Shown one piece after another: positions 45,820 through 56,578 of a DNA stretch of 64,000 nucleotides (position 1 is the first letter of the stretch; each line of letters begins with the position of its first letter). The position numbers and the translations under genes are program-made. The notes beneath the pieces were generated by a model, which did not search any database, was not told the DNA's origin, and saw only the letters and a list, made by a program, of their open reading frames with translations. The stretch comes from Betaproteobacteria bacterium (GTDB taxonomy: Bacteria > Pseudomonadota > Gammaproteobacteria > Burkholderiales > Casimicrobiaceae). The stretch lies in contig BOKS01000009.1 of the NCBI GenBank assembly GCA_016861105.1, positions 62,001 through 126,000 of the forward strand, read 5' to 3'.

Positions 45820-46572
45820 TCACGCTCCTCGCGCCGCCTCGCGCATCAGGCGCTTCATCTCGCGGACGGCCTCGCGCAGGCCGACGAAGACGCTGCGCGA
45901 CACGATCGCGTGCCCGATGTGCAGCTCGCGCACGCCCGGCAGCGCGGCGACCGGCTGCACGTTGAAGTAGTTGAGCGCGTGCCCGGCGTTGAAGCGCATG
46001 CCGAGTCCGCGGATCGCCTCGCCCGCCGCCCGGATCTTGTCCAGCTCCGCGACGACCGCGGGACTCTCCGGATCCCGGCCGCGCGCGTGGAACGCGTGCG
46101 CGTAGGGTCCCGTGTGGACCTCGCAGACGCGCGCGCCGATGCGCGCCGACGCCTCGACCTGCGCGGGCTCGGCATCGATGAACACGCTGGTGACGATGCC
46201 GGCGCCGGCGAGCCGTGCCACCGCCTCGCGCAGCTTCGCCTCCTGCCCGGCCACGTCGAGCCCGCCCTCGGTGGTGATCTCGTGGCGGCCCTCGGGCACC
46301 AGCATCGCCATTTCCGGCTGCAGGCGGCACGCGATGGCGACCATCTCGTCGGTCGCGGCCATCTCCAGGTTGAGCTTGATGTGCGTGAGCTCGCGCAGCC
46401 GCCGCACGTCCTCGTCCTGGATGTGTCGCCGGTCCTCGCGCAGGTGCACGGTGATCCCGTCGGCGCCGCCGAGGTGCGCCTCGACGGCCGCCCACACCGG
46501 GTCGGGCTCCCAGGTGCGCCGCGCCTGGCGCAGCGTCGCGACGTGGTCGATGTTGACGCCGAGCTCGATCAT
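45820..46572 (-). CDS. pdxJ: pyridoxine 5'-phosphate synthase
   Basis: The 250-aa TIM-barrel enzyme condenses 3-amino-2-oxopropyl phosphate with deoxyxylulose 5-phosphate in vitamin B6 synthesis. It starts [20 protein letters not shown] and contains [41 protein letters not shown] and the C-terminal [16 protein letters not shown]. Length matches the family. It lies 22 bases after recO. Its stop lies within the palindrome ending the downstream tandem array. Confidence 0.96.
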   Translation of the reverse strand: MIELGVNIDHVATLRQARRTWEPDPVWAAVEAHLGGADGITVHLREDRRHIQDEDVRRLRELTHIKLNLEMAATDEMVAIACRLQPEMAMLVPEGRHEITTEGGLDVAGQEAKLREAVARLAGAGIVTSVFIDAEPAQVEASARIGARVCEVHTGPYAHAFHARGRDPESPAVVAELDKIRAAGEAIRGLGMRFNAGHALNYFNVQPVAALPGVRELHIGHAIVSRSVFVGLREAVREMKRLMREAARGA

Positions 46573-46594
46573 GGCCGGTGCGCCGCGCGGGACC

Positions 46595-47350
46595 TCACTC
46601 GTCGCTGTCCAGCGAGCGCAGGTCGGCGACGATGCGCCGGCTCTCGATGCGGCGCGATTCGAGGTGGTGGTCGAGGACTTCGCGCATCAGCTGCTTGGCT
46701 TCGGCCGCCGTCGCGGCATCGGGATAGCGCTGCTCCGAGAGCGCGATCAGCGTGGCCCCGCGCACGACTGGCCAGCGCACGCCGGGCTCCCCTGCGTGGC
46801 GCCGCGGGCCGGCGTCGAAGGCGTAATGGTACCGTGCCTGCGGGTCGATCGCCGATCCGGTGTCCGCCTCCGCAGTCAGCGCCAGCGCATAGCCCAGCGC
46901 TGCGAGCAGCCGCAGCTCGAAGGCGCGCAGGATCGCCGCCTGCGCGCCGGGCGCCTCGCCGGCGGCGAGCGCGGCGAGCGAGCGCTCGTAGTCGTCCCAC
47001 AGGGTCGGGTGGGGATCCTCGCGCGGCACGAGCTTCAGCAGCAGCTCGTTCAGGTAGAACGCGGCGAGCAGCGATGCGCCGGACGGCAGCGGCACGCCGC
47101 CGCGCCACTCCGCCTTGACCAGCGTCTTGAGCTCCGCGGCGCCCGCCCACGACAGCGCGATCGGCTGGAACGCCTGCAGCAGCCCGCGCAGCTCGGAGCG
47201 CGGCCGCCTCGCCCCCCTGGCCACCATGCCGACGCGTCCCGCGTCGCGCACGAAGGCCTCGACGATCAGGCTCGTCTCCTTGTACGGGTAGGCGTGCAGG
47301 ACGTACGCCGGTGCGTCGTCGTGGCGCTCGGACGGTGCGCGCGCGGGCAT
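46595..47350 (-). CDS. recO: DNA repair protein RecO
   Basis: The 251-aa recombination mediator has an N-terminal OB fold ([42 protein letters not shown]) and a helical C-terminal domain. It loads RecA at gaps with RecR. The order era-recO-pdxJ supports the call. The zinc-finger cysteines of some RecO proteins are absent, as in many proteobacterial members. Confidence 0.93.
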   Translation of the reverse strand: MPARAPSERHDDAPAYVLHAYPYKETSLIVEAFVRDAGRVGMVARGARRPRSELRGLLQAFQPIALSWAGAAELKTLVKAEWRGGVPLPSGASLLAAFYLNELLLKLVPREDPHPTLWDDYERSLAALAAGEAPGAQAAILRAFELRLLAALGYALALTAEADTGSAIDPQARYHYAFDAGPRRHAGEPGVRWPVVRGATLIALSEQRYPDAATAAEAKQLMREVLDHHLESRRIESRRIVADLRSLDSDE

Positions 47351-47380
47351 GCGGAATCGGGAACGGGGCGGATGCGCCCC

Positions 47381-48277
47381 TCAGTATCCCATGCGGTCGA
47401 GCGCGCCCTCGTCGTCCGGCCAGCCCTTGCGCACCCGCACCCAGACCTCGAGATGGACCGGGCCGCCGAACAGCTGCTCGAGGTCGCGGCGCGCGCCGCT
47501 CGCGATCGCCTTCATGCGCGCACCGCCCACGCCGAGCAGGATGGCGCGCTGGCTCGGCTTCTCGACGTAGACGCTCGCGAAGATGCGGCGCAGCCGTCCC
47601 TCGTGCTCGAACCGGTCGATGCCGACGCTCGTCGCATAGGGAATCTCGTCGCCGAGCTGGCGGAAGACCTTCTCCCGCACGAACTCGGCGGCGAGGAAGC
47701 GCTCGTCGCGGTCGGTGACGTCGTCCTCCGGGTACAGCGGCGGGCCCTCGGGAAGCGCCTTGCCGATCTCGTCCTTGAGCGCGTCGACCTGCGTGCCCTT
47801 CTCCGCCGACACCGGGACGATCGCCGCGAAGTCGCGCAGCGCGGCGATCCCGGCGAGCCGCGGGAGCAGCGCGGCCTTGTCGCCCAGCGCGTCGACCTTG
47901 TTCACGGCGACGACCACCGGCACGCGCGCCGGGATCAGCGCGAGGACGTCGCGGTCCGCCTGCACGAGGCGGGCGCCGTCGACCACCCAGACGACCACGT
48001 CGACGTCGCCGAGCGCCTCCCGCACCGCCTTGTTCATGCGCGCGTTCAGCCGCGAGCGATGCCGCGTCTGGAAGCCCGGCGTGTCGACGAACACGAACTG
48101 GCGGCCGGGCTCGGTCAGGATCCCGTGGATCCGGTACCGGGTCGTCTGCGGCCGCCGGGAGGTGATCGAGACCTTCGCCCCCACCATGCGGTTGAGCAGC
48201 GTCGACTTGCCCACGCTGGGCCGACCGACGAGCGCGACGAGGCCGCAGCGGTGGACGCCTGCGTCGCCGCCGGTCAC
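47381..48277 (-). CDS. era: GTPase Era
   Basis: The 298-aa ribosome-assembly GTPase has G1 GRPSVGKST, G2-region SRRPQTTRYRIHGI, G3 DTPGF, G4 NKVD and G5 VSAEKG. A C-terminal KH domain (GVGGARMKAIASGARRDLEQLF) binds the 16S rRNA 3' end. GTG 48277 aligns with the usual Era start. GTG 48292, five codons upstream, is an alternative. It lies downstream of rnc as in most proteobacteria. Confidence 0.95.
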   Translation of the reverse strand: MTGGDAGVHRCGLVALVGRPSVGKSTLLNRMVGAKVSITSRRPQTTRYRIHGILTEPGRQFVFVDTPGFQTRHRSRLNARMNKAVREALGDVDVVVWVVDGARLVQADRDVLALIPARVPVVVAVNKVDALGDKAALLPRLAGIAALRDFAAIVPVSAEKGTQVDALKDEIGKALPEGPPLYPEDDVTDRDERFLAAEFVREKVFRQLGDEIPYATSVGIDRFEHEGRLRRIFASVYVEKPSQRAILLGVGGARMKAIASGARRDLEQLFGGPVHLEVWVRVRKGWPDDEGALDRMGY

Positions 48278-48338
48278 GGGACGGCCCACCACGCGACGCC
48301 GCTCGCGGCGGGTTCGCCCGCGGGGCGGCCGTTCGAAT

Positions 48339-49064
48339 TCACGCGCTCAGCCCGTGCTGGCGCGCCGCGGCCACCGCCAGCGGATACGCGGCCTGCGCGG
48401 CGGCCTGCTCCGCAGCACGCCGGCTGCTGCCGCCGCCGGTGGCCGCCACGCCCAGCGTCGGCACCGCGCACGCCGCCGTGAATGTCTGCGCGTGGGCCTC
48501 GCCCGCGACCTCGACGACGCGGTAGTCGGGGACCGGCAGGCGGCGCGCCTGCAGCCACTCCTGCAGGCGCGTCTTCGGATCCTTGCCCAGCGCGTCGGGA
48601 TCCGCGCTGCGCAGCACGTCGTCGAACGCGCGCTCGATCGTCGCGCGCGCGGCCTCGAAGCCGGCATCGAGGAACACCGCGCCGAACACCGCTTCGAGCG
48701 CGTCGGCGAGGATCGACGGTCGCCCGGTGCCGCCGCTGCGCTGCTCGCCTTCGCCCAGCAGGACCGCCTCGCCGATGCCGATGCGCCGCGCGACGTCGGC
48801 CAGCGTGTCGCGGTTGACCAGGCTCGCGCGCACGCGCGACAGGTCGCCCTCGGGCAGCGCCGGGAAGCGCTCGAACAACGCACGCGCGACCACGCAGTTC
48901 AGGACGGCGTCGCCGACGAATTCGAGGCGCTCGTTGTGCCGCGCGCCGTAGCTGCGATGCGTGAGCGCCTGCGCGAGCAGTTCCGGCCGCGCGAACGCGT
49001 GGCCGAGCCGGGCGGTGAAGTCGTCGCGGTACGCGGGATCGGTCGCTGGCTTGCCGGACGCCAT
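48339..49064 (-). CDS. rnc: ribonuclease III
   Basis: The 241-aa double-strand-specific RNase has the signature NERLEFVGDAVLNCVVA with the catalytic acidic residues. The second metal site is in ALEAVFGAVFLDAGFEAA, and a C-terminal dsRNA-binding domain follows. It processes rRNA and some mRNAs. It sits between the DUF4845 gene and era. Confidence 0.96.
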   Translation of the reverse strand: MASGKPATDPAYRDDFTARLGHAFARPELLAQALTHRSYGARHNERLEFVGDAVLNCVVARALFERFPALPEGDLSRVRASLVNRDTLADVARRIGIGEAVLLGEGEQRSGGTGRPSILADALEAVFGAVFLDAGFEAARATIERAFDDVLRSADPDALGKDPKTRLQEWLQARRLPVPDYRVVEVAGEAHAQTFTAACAVPTLGVAATGGGSSRRAAEQAAAQAAYPLAVAAARQHGLSA

Positions 49065-49106
49065 GGCGGAGGGCGCGGGCGCGCGTGCCGTGCCTCGCGC
49101 CGGCGC

Positions 49107-49478
49107 CTAGCGCGACGCCGACGTCTCGAACTCGAGCAGGATCGAGGCGTTGCCGAACATGTGCAGCCGCCGCTCCCACGCGAGCTCGGCGACGATCTGC
49201 GACCCCTGGCGCGTGAGCAGCGCGTCGGCAGCCTTCACGTTCTCGACGTAGCTCGTCTGCAGGCGGCGCTCGAGCTCCTTGCGGAACGGCACCGGATTGT
49301 TCGGGTCGGCCGTCCCGCTTCGCATCGTGTCCTCGAGCGAGCGCTTGACGGCGTAGTACTCGACGTAGGCCGGCACCACGCGGAAGCCCACCATCGCGAA
49401 GATGATCACGACCGCCGCGACGAGGATGAACCCGACGATCGTGAGGCCCGATTGCCGATTCCGCCACGGTGTGCGCAT
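49107..49478 (-). CDS. DUF4845 membrane-anchored protein
   Basis: The 123-aa protein has one N-terminal membrane helix (SGLTIVGFILVAAVVIIFAMVG) and a short periplasmic domain (VVPAYVEYYAVKRSLEDTM). This is the DUF4845 family, usually found between lepB and rnc in beta- and gammaproteobacteria, exactly as here. Function is unknown. Resemblance to pilin-like N termini is superficial. Confidence 0.88.
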   Translation of the reverse strand: MRTPWRNRQSGLTIVGFILVAAVVIIFAMVGFRVVPAYVEYYAVKRSLEDTMRSGTADPNNPVPFRKELERRLQTSYVENVKAADALLTRQGSQIVAELAWERRLHMFGNASILLEFETSASR

Positions 49479-49531
49479 GCCGTCCCCCTCCCGGCGTCCC
49501 GCCGTCGGCGTCCGCGGCCCCTCGGCGGGCC

Positions 49532-50359
49532 CTAGCGGATGCTGCTGCCGACGCGGTCGAACGCGAAGCTCGCGATGTCGTCCCAGTTGAACCAGATGAA
49601 GAAGGCGCGCCCGCGGACGTGGTCGTCGGGGACGAAGCCCCAGTAGCGGCTGTCGTCGCTGGCGTCGCGGTTGTCGCCCATCATGAAGTAGTGGCCCGCG
49701 GGCACGCGGCAGCGGAAGCCGCGGTCATTGTAGTCGCAATTCTCGCGGCCCGGGAACGAGCGGACGTTCGCCGGATAGACGGGCGCAGCCTGCGGCTGGA
49801 CGGCGATCGTGTACGACGTCGGACCGGCGGCGGACTGCGCCGTCTCGATGCGCCGCTCGGTGCTCTCGAAGCGCAGCCCCTCGAGGTAGCTGTAGCTGCC
49901 GTCGGGCTTCTGCGGCAGCGGTTGCCCGTTCACGGCGAGCTGCTTGTCGCGGTACTCGACGGTGTCGCCGCCCACGGCCACCACGCGCTTGATGAAGTCC
50001 TGCGAGGGGTTGACGGGGTAGCGGAACACGACCACGTCGCCGCGCTGCGGGTCGGCGATCGGCACCACCTTCCGCTCGACGATCGGCAGGCGGATGCCGT
50101 AGCTGAACTTGTTGACCAGGATGTAGTCGCCGACCACGAGCGTCGGCCGCATCGACGACGACGGGATGCGGAACGGCTCGGCGAGGAACGAGCGCAGCAG
50201 GAAGACGATCGCGAGGACCGGGAAGAAGCTCTTCGGATACTCGATCCACCACGGCTCGGGCGTGCCGGGCGCGCGGCGCCGCGCGAACACGAGCCGGTCG
50301 AGCAGCCAGACGACGCCGGTCGCGGCGGTGAGCAGGAACAGGATCAGCGCGAAGTTCAT
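49532..50359 (-). CDS. lepB: signal peptidase I
   Basis: The 275-aa inner-membrane peptidase cleaves Sec/Tat signal peptides. Two N-terminal helices (LILFLLTAATGVVWLLDRL, FFPVLAIVFLLRSFLAEPF) precede the catalytic serine in PSSSMRPTL and the general-base lysine in FIKRVVAVGGD. The box GHYFMMGDNRDASDDSRYWG completes the signature. It is in the conserved lepA-lepB order. Confidence 0.96.
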   Translation of the reverse strand: MNFALILFLLTAATGVVWLLDRLVFARRRAPGTPEPWWIEYPKSFFPVLAIVFLLRSFLAEPFRIPSSSMRPTLVVGDYILVNKFSYGIRLPIVERKVVPIADPQRGDVVVFRYPVNPSQDFIKRVVAVGGDTVEYRDKQLAVNGQPLPQKPDGSYSYLEGLRFESTERRIETAQSAAGPTSYTIAVQPQAAPVYPANVRSFPGRENCDYNDRGFRCRVPAGHYFMMGDNRDASDDSRYWGFVPDDHVRGRAFFIWFNWDDIASFAFDRVGSSIR

Positions 50360-50500
50360 CGTGGGGGGAAAGGGCCGGCGGAACCGGCCCGGACGGGCCG
50401 CGGGGCGGATTGTCCCACGAGCGGACGCGCCCCTCGCCGCCGGCCGTCGCGGCCGGCCGCGACCGGTCGCGCGCGACGCCGGTGCGGCGCGCCGGCCCGC

Positions 50501-52294
<1,794 letters not shown>

Positions 52295-52321
52295 GAGGTC
52301 GGCCGGGGTCAGGCGGGCGGC

Positions 52322-52350
52322 AAACGAGAAAGGGGCACGTCCGTGCCCCT
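52322..52350 (-). terminator. rho-independent-type terminator upstream of lepA
   Basis: On the minus strand AGGGGCAC, loop GGAC and GTGCCCCT form a perfect 8-bp stem (52331-52350), followed by TTCTCGTTTG. It lies 26 bases after the DUF836 gene stop and about 37 bases before lepA. It would separate the rpoE-mucD-DUF836 unit from lepA-lepB. Confidence 0.7.
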
Positions 52351-52376
52351 CGCGCGAAACGCCAAACCGATGAATC

Positions 52377-52637
52377 TTAGCGGATTCCGCGGCCGCCCGC
52401 GAGGGCCGCCGCGACGCCGGCGACGTCGAGCCGGTAGCGGCACAGCTCGTTGCCGGCCGCCGGCGCGCCGGCGAAGAGGACGGGCACTGCGTCGCCGAAG
52501 GCCGCCTCGAGCGCGGCGTGCTCCGGCGCGTCGACGTCGAGGACGTCGACGGGCGTCGTGCCCGCGAGCGGCACGAGCGCGTCGAGCATCTCGTCGCAGA
52601 GGTGGCAGTAGCTCCGCGTCAGCAGCGTGAGGCGCAT
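52377..52637 (-). CDS. glutaredoxin-like DUF836 protein
   Basis: The 86-aa thioredoxin-fold protein starts [20 protein letters not shown] with a CxxC redox motif, followed by a short strand-rich body ([27 protein letters not shown]). DUF836/glutaredoxin-2-like proteins commonly lie between mucD and lepA. ATG 52637 was chosen. The 35 residues upstream in frame are a translated short tandem repeat. Confidence 0.85.
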   Translation of the reverse strand: MRLTLLTRSYCHLCDEMLDALVPLAGTTPVDVLDVDAPEHAALEAAFGDAVPVLFAGAPAAGNELCRYRLDVAGVAAALAGGRGIR

Positions 52638-52660
52638 GCGGGGGAAGGGGGCTGGAGACC

Positions 52661-52702
52661 GGGGAGCGGGGACCGGGGAGCGGGGACCGGGGAGCGGGGA
52701 CC
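52661..52702. repeat. 14-bp tandem repeat (three copies)
   Basis: GGGGAGCGGGGACC occurs three times in a row and then decays into related G-rich and CCCTCATCC-type sequence up to about 52760. It fills the gap between mucD and the DUF836 gene and carries no gene. Strand-asymmetric G-runs could form G-quadruplexes. Confidence 0.8.
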
Positions 52703-52769
52703 GGGGACTGGGCGCCCTCATCCGCCGTCCCTCATCCCTCATCCGTCGTCCCCAGTCCCTCGCAACGCC

Positions 52770-54218
52770 TCACTCGCCGTTGGGCATCCTGATCGTCGCG
52801 AAGAACGTCTGCTCGCCGCGCTTCACCTGCAGCGTGACGCTCGCGTTCTTCTCCACCTTCGCCAGCACCTCGTTCACCTGCGCGGCGGTCTTCGCCTCCG
52901 TGGTGACGCCGCGCTGGATGATCGCGAGGATGATGTCGCCGGGCTGGATGTTGGCGCGCACGGCGCCGACGATGTCCTCCACCAGGACGCCGCCGCGCAC
53001 GTCCGCTTCCTTGCGCTGCTCCGGCGTGAGGTCGGAGAGCACCAGGCCCATGCGGTTCGGCTTGGCCCTCTCCTTGGGCGCCGGCTGCGCGCCCCGCCGC
53101 TGCGGCGTCGCGGCCTCCTCCTTCATCTCCGCGACCGTGACGGCGACGTCGCGCGCCGCGCCGTTGCGCCAGACGGTCAGCACGACCTTGGTGCCCGGCC
53201 GCACCTGCGTGATGATGCGCGGCAGCGCGTTGCTGTTGGGGACGTCGCGTCCGTCGACCTTGAGGATGATGTCGCCGGGCTCCACGCCCCCCTTCTCGGC
53301 CGGGCCGCCCTTCTCCACCGAGTTGACGAGCGCGCCCGTCGCCTGCTTCAGGCCGAAGGAGTCGGCGGCTTCGCGCGTGACCTCCTGGATCTGCACGCCG
53401 ATGCGGCCGCGCGTGACGCGGCCCTTCTCGCGCAGCTGGTTGACCGTGTTCATCGCCACGTCGATCGGGATCGCGAACGCGAGGCCCATGTAGCCGCCCG
53501 ATCGCGAGTAGATCAGCGAGTTGATGCCGACGACCTCGCCGCGCAGGTTGAACAGCGGACCGCCCGAGTTCCCGGGATTGATCGCGACGTCGGTCTGGAT
53601 GAACGGGACCAGGTTCTCCTGCGGCAGGTCGCGGCCCTTCGCGCTGACGACGCCCGCCGTCAGCGTGTTCTCCAGGCCGAAGGGCTTGCCGATCGCGACG
53701 ACCCACTCGCCGACCTTGAGCTTCTCGGGATCGCCGATCGTGACCTTGGGGAGGTCCTTCGCGTCGATCTTGATGACCGCGACGTCGGTGCGCCTGTCCG
53801 TCCCGACGACCTTCGCGATGAACTCGCGACGGTCCGTGAGGCGCACGCGCACCTCGTCGGCGGAATCCACGACGTGCGTGTTGGTGACGATGTAGCCGTC
53901 CGCTGACACGATGAAGCCCGAGCCGGCGCTCTGCGCCTCGAACTCCCGCTGCGGACCGCGCGGCACGGGGCCGAAGCGGCGGAAGAACTCGTAGAACGGG
54001 TCGTCCTCGGAGAGCTCGGGGCGCTGCGCGCGCCTCCGCTGCGTGACGTCGATCGACACGACCGCCGGGCCCTGCTTCTCGTAGAGCTCCGTGAAGTCGG
54101 GGAGCACGCCGTTGACGCGGGTTTGCGCCGGCGCGCCGGCCGGCAGCAGCGCGGCGGCCAGCACGAGGGCGAACGCGGCCACGGCGTGCCGCGCGGACGA
54201 AGGGACGGACGGATTCAT
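52770..54218 (-). CDS. mucD: periplasmic Do-type serine protease (MucD/DegP)
   Basis: The 482-aa HtrA protease has a signal peptide (FALVLAAALLPAGAPAQ). Its trypsin-like domain has the triad in TNTHVVD, RTDVAVIKI and NPGNSGGPL, and two PDZ domains follow (about 280-370 and 390-475). It degrades misfolded envelope proteins and in this operon serves the sigma-E/AlgU stress response. It follows mucB by 51 bases. Confidence 0.95.
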   Translation of the reverse strand: MNPSVPSSARHAVAAFALVLAAALLPAGAPAQTRVNGVLPDFTELYEKQGPAVVSIDVTQRRRAQRPELSEDDPFYEFFRRFGPVPRGPQREFEAQSAGSGFIVSADGYIVTNTHVVDSADEVRVRLTDRREFIAKVVGTDRRTDVAVIKIDAKDLPKVTIGDPEKLKVGEWVVAIGKPFGLENTLTAGVVSAKGRDLPQENLVPFIQTDVAINPGNSGGPLFNLRGEVVGINSLIYSRSGGYMGLAFAIPIDVAMNTVNQLREKGRVTRGRIGVQIQEVTREAADSFGLKQATGALVNSVEKGGPAEKGGVEPGDIILKVDGRDVPNSNALPRIITQVRPGTKVVLTVWRNGAARDVAVTVAEMKEEAATPQRRGAQPAPKERAKPNRMGLVLSDLTPEQRKEADVRGGVLVEDIVGAVRANIQPGDIILAIIQRGVTTEAKTAAQVNEVLAKVEKNASVTLQVKRGEQTFFATIRMPNGE

Positions 54219-54269
54219 GGGATCACTCTGCGGGCTTGTTGTTCGAGGCGCGCTGGGGCGCGACCGCCG

Positions 54270-55250
54270 CTAGCGGCGCGACACCGACTGCGCGATCTGG
54301 CGGACGGTCACGGCGGGGGCTTCGCCGAGCGCGGTCACCAGGTGGTCGTCCAGCTTCAGCGTGTAGACGTTGAGGCCGCCCTGGCGGACCGCGCCGGCCT
54401 GCTGGCCCGGCACCGCCGCGATCGGCTCGACGAACACGGACACGGCCACGAGGCCGTCGGAGAACACGAGATGGGCGACCGGCTCGCGCTTGCCGCGCAG
54501 CGTGCGGAAGCCCTCCATGATCTTGGAGAACCCCGGCGGCAGCTTCGCGACCACCCAGCCGGTGTCGTGCGGCACCGGGTCGCCGGCCGAACCCTGGCGC
54601 AGCTGCCAGTCGGGCGGCGTCGCCGACCACGTGGGCTTCACGGCCTCGCGGTCGACCTTCGCGCCGATCGCGATGTCGGTGAACGCGAACTGCTCGACGA
54701 CCTCCTGCCGCTCGTTGAGCAGGCGCGCCTTCAGCAGCAGCCCCGTCGCGCGGTCGGCCCAGAACTTGTGCCCGTAGCGCAGGCCGTCCTTGGGCTCGAA
54801 CACGTACGCCTGCGCCTCGAGGCCGGCGACGCGGCCGGCTTCCGCCTTGCGGAACTCGTAGAACTGCGCGAGCGCCTGCTGCTGCTGGGGCGACAGCGAC
54901 GGGAAGACGTTGCGGAACGTGCGCGGCTCGACGCGCACGATCTTGGCGTCGGGGTAGTAGCAGCGCACCTCGCCCTCGCTGCGGATCACCTCGCGCGCCG
55001 GCCCGTCGAGGTTGACGAGCTTCTCGTACTCGACGCCGTTGTCGTTGAGGTGCACGAGCCGCGAGGTCTCGACGCGGCCGCCGTGCTGGAACACGATGGT
55101 TCCCGCGTAGGTGAGCGAGCGGGCCGCCTGCGCGGCGCGCGCGAGCCAGGCACTCGCGTCCTCGGCGCAGGCCGGGCGCGCGACGGCGAGGGCCGCAAGC
55201 AGCCCCAGCAGCGCCGCGGCGGGTGCGCGCAACGTCGACGGAGCGCTCAA
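54270..55250 (-). CDS. mucB: sigma-E regulatory periplasmic protein (MucB/RseB)
   Basis: The 326-aa exported protein has a signal peptide (RAPAAALLGLLAALAVARPACA) and the MucB/RseB N-terminal lipoprotein-carrier-like domain (SLTYAGTIVFQHGGRVETSR). The C-terminal domain (VAKLPPGFSKIMEGFRTL) binds the anti-sigma factor. No ATG fits. TTG 55250 overlaps the rseA stop (TTGA), and the signal peptide starts right after it. It protects the anti-sigma factor from cleavage until the envelope is stressed. Confidence 0.9.
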   Translation of the reverse strand: MSAPSTLRAPAAALLGLLAALAVARPACAEDASAWLARAAQAARSLTYAGTIVFQHGGRVETSRLVHLNDNGVEYEKLVNLDGPAREVIRSEGEVRCYYPDAKIVRVEPRTFRNVFPSLSPQQQQALAQFYEFRKAEAGRVAGLEAQAYVFEPKDGLRYGHKFWADRATGLLLKARLLNERQEVVEQFAFTDIAIGAKVDREAVKPTWSATPPDWQLRQGSAGDPVPHDTGWVVAKLPPGFSKIMEGFRTLRGKREPVAHLVFSDGLVAVSVFVEPIAAVPGQQAGAVRQGGLNVYTLKLDDHLVTALGEAPAVTVRQIAQSVSRR

Positions 55251-55741
55251 GGGCGCCCGTCCCCTATCGGCGCGGAGACCGCGCGCAGGTAGGGGCTGAC
55301 GCCCTGGATCGCGGTCGCCGGCGAATACTCCTGGTGGACCAGCACGTACTCCTGCGGGAGCGACCGGCGCACGCTCGCCGGCGTGACCAGGTGCACGTCG
55401 CGCGCCTTCGCGATCGCGGTGCCCGGCGACTCGGTGAGCGACAGCGCCGTCCAGCCGACGATGCTCACCGCCGCGATCGACGCGGCGGCCGCCCACGCCC
55501 ACGTCGACACCGGGTGCTGGCGGCGGCGCGGCGCGAGCACGGTGGGCTCCGCGGCGAGCGCCCTGGCGAAGCGCTGCGAGAAGCGCGGCATCGCGCCGGG
55601 CGCGCCGCGCAGCGTGTCCCCGATGACCTGGTAGCACGCCCACGTGGCGAGCGCGCCGGGGCGCCGGCACTCGCCGAGGACGCTGTCGACCTCCTCGTCG
55701 GGCAGGTCGCCGTCCATCAGGCGGGAGAGTTCCTCGTTCAT
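55247..55741 (-). CDS. mucA: anti-sigma-E factor (MucA/RseA)
   Basis: The 164-aa single-pass protein has a cytosolic sigma-binding domain (MNEELSRLMDGDLPDEEVD, WACYQVIGDTLRG), one membrane helix (WAWAAAASIAAVSIVGWTAL) and a short periplasmic tail. It holds RpoE inactive at the membrane. ATG 55741 shares a base with the rpoE stop (TGATG). GTG-free ATG 55747, two codons earlier, is the alternative. Confidence 0.9.
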   Translation of the reverse strand: MNEELSRLMDGDLPDEEVDSVLGECRRPGALATWACYQVIGDTLRGAPGAMPRFSQRFARALAAEPTVLAPRRRQHPVSTWAWAAAASIAAVSIVGWTALSLTESPGTAIAKARDVHLVTPASVRRSLPQEYVLVHQEYSPATAIQGVSPYLRAVSAPIGDGRP

Positions 55742-56340
55742 CACCATCTCCGGTTCTCGTCGGTGCCGAGCAGCGGCCGCAGCTCGGCCGCGATCGCCTC
55801 GCGCGCGCGGAAGATCCGCGACCGCACGGTGCCGATCGGGCAGTTCATCAGCGACGCGATTTCCTCGTAGCTCAGGCCCTCGATCTCGCGCAGCGTGATC
55901 GCGGTCCTCAGATCCTCAGGCAGCGCATCCATCGCGCGGTTCACCGTCTCGGCGATCTGCTTGCCGTGCATCTCGTCCTCGGGCGTCGACGCGTCGCGCA
56001 GCGCGTCGGCTTCCTCGAAGTTCTCGGCGTCCTCGTTGTCGAACTCCGTGGTCGTCGGCGCCCGGCGGCCGAGCGCGACCAGGTAGTTCTTCGCCGTGTT
56101 GATCGCAATGCGGTAGAGCCACGTGTAGAACGCACTGTCGCCGCGGAACGAGGGCAGCGCGCGGTACGCCTTGATGAAGGCCTCCTGCGTCACGTCCTCG
56201 ACCTCGGCAGGGTCGCGCACCATCCGCGACAGGAGCCGCCCCAGCTTGCGCTGGTACTTCGCCACCAGCAGCTCGAACGCCCGCTTGTCGCCACGCTGCG
56301 CCCGCTCCACGAGCTGCTGATCGACTTCGCGATCACCCAT
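55741..56340 (-). CDS. rpoE: RNA polymerase sigma factor RpoE/AlgU
   Basis: The 199-aa ECF sigma factor has region 2 (LLSRMVRDPAEVEDVTQEAF, FYTWLYRIAINTAKNYLV) and region 4 (LPEDLRTAITLREIEGLSYE, MNCPIGTVRSRIFRAREA). ATG 56340 (MGDREVDQQLVERAQRGD) aligns with family starts. It directs the envelope-stress regulon and heads the mucA-mucB-mucD unit. A sigma-E-like promoter about 120 bases upstream suggests autoregulation. Confidence 0.96.
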   Translation of the reverse strand: MGDREVDQQLVERAQRGDKRAFELLVAKYQRKLGRLLSRMVRDPAEVEDVTQEAFIKAYRALPSFRGDSAFYTWLYRIAINTAKNYLVALGRRAPTTTEFDNEDAENFEEADALRDASTPEDEMHGKQIAETVNRAMDALPEDLRTAITLREIEGLSYEEIASLMNCPIGTVRSRIFRAREAIAAELRPLLGTDENRRW

Positions 56341-56459
56341 CCGCGGGTTCTTCAGTCCCTGGTCATGCGTTGTTGTCCCGCCGGAGGGCGGGCCATGGAT
56401 CCGGCCCACGCTCCGGCCGGCCGACGAAACCCGGCGGCCCGCGGTGCACGACTGCAGGC

Positions 56460-56488
56460 AAAGACCGCCAAAATTTCCCGAAGTTTCC
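56460..56488 (-). promoter_or_regulatory. candidate autoregulatory sigma-E promoter of rpoE
   Basis: On the minus strand GGAAACTT (56481-56488) resembles the sigma-E -35 GGAACTT. It is followed after 16 bases by TCTTT (56460-56464), near the -10 TCTGA/TCAAA. It lies in an AT-richer patch of an otherwise GC-rich 238-base gap before rpoE. Confidence 0.4.
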
Positions 56489-56578
56489 GCCTGACCGGCG
56501 GCAACGCCGGATTATCGCAAGAAACCGGACGGGTGCCGGTCCGGTTGGCGCGGAGCCGTCCGCACTGCGGGCCGGCCG

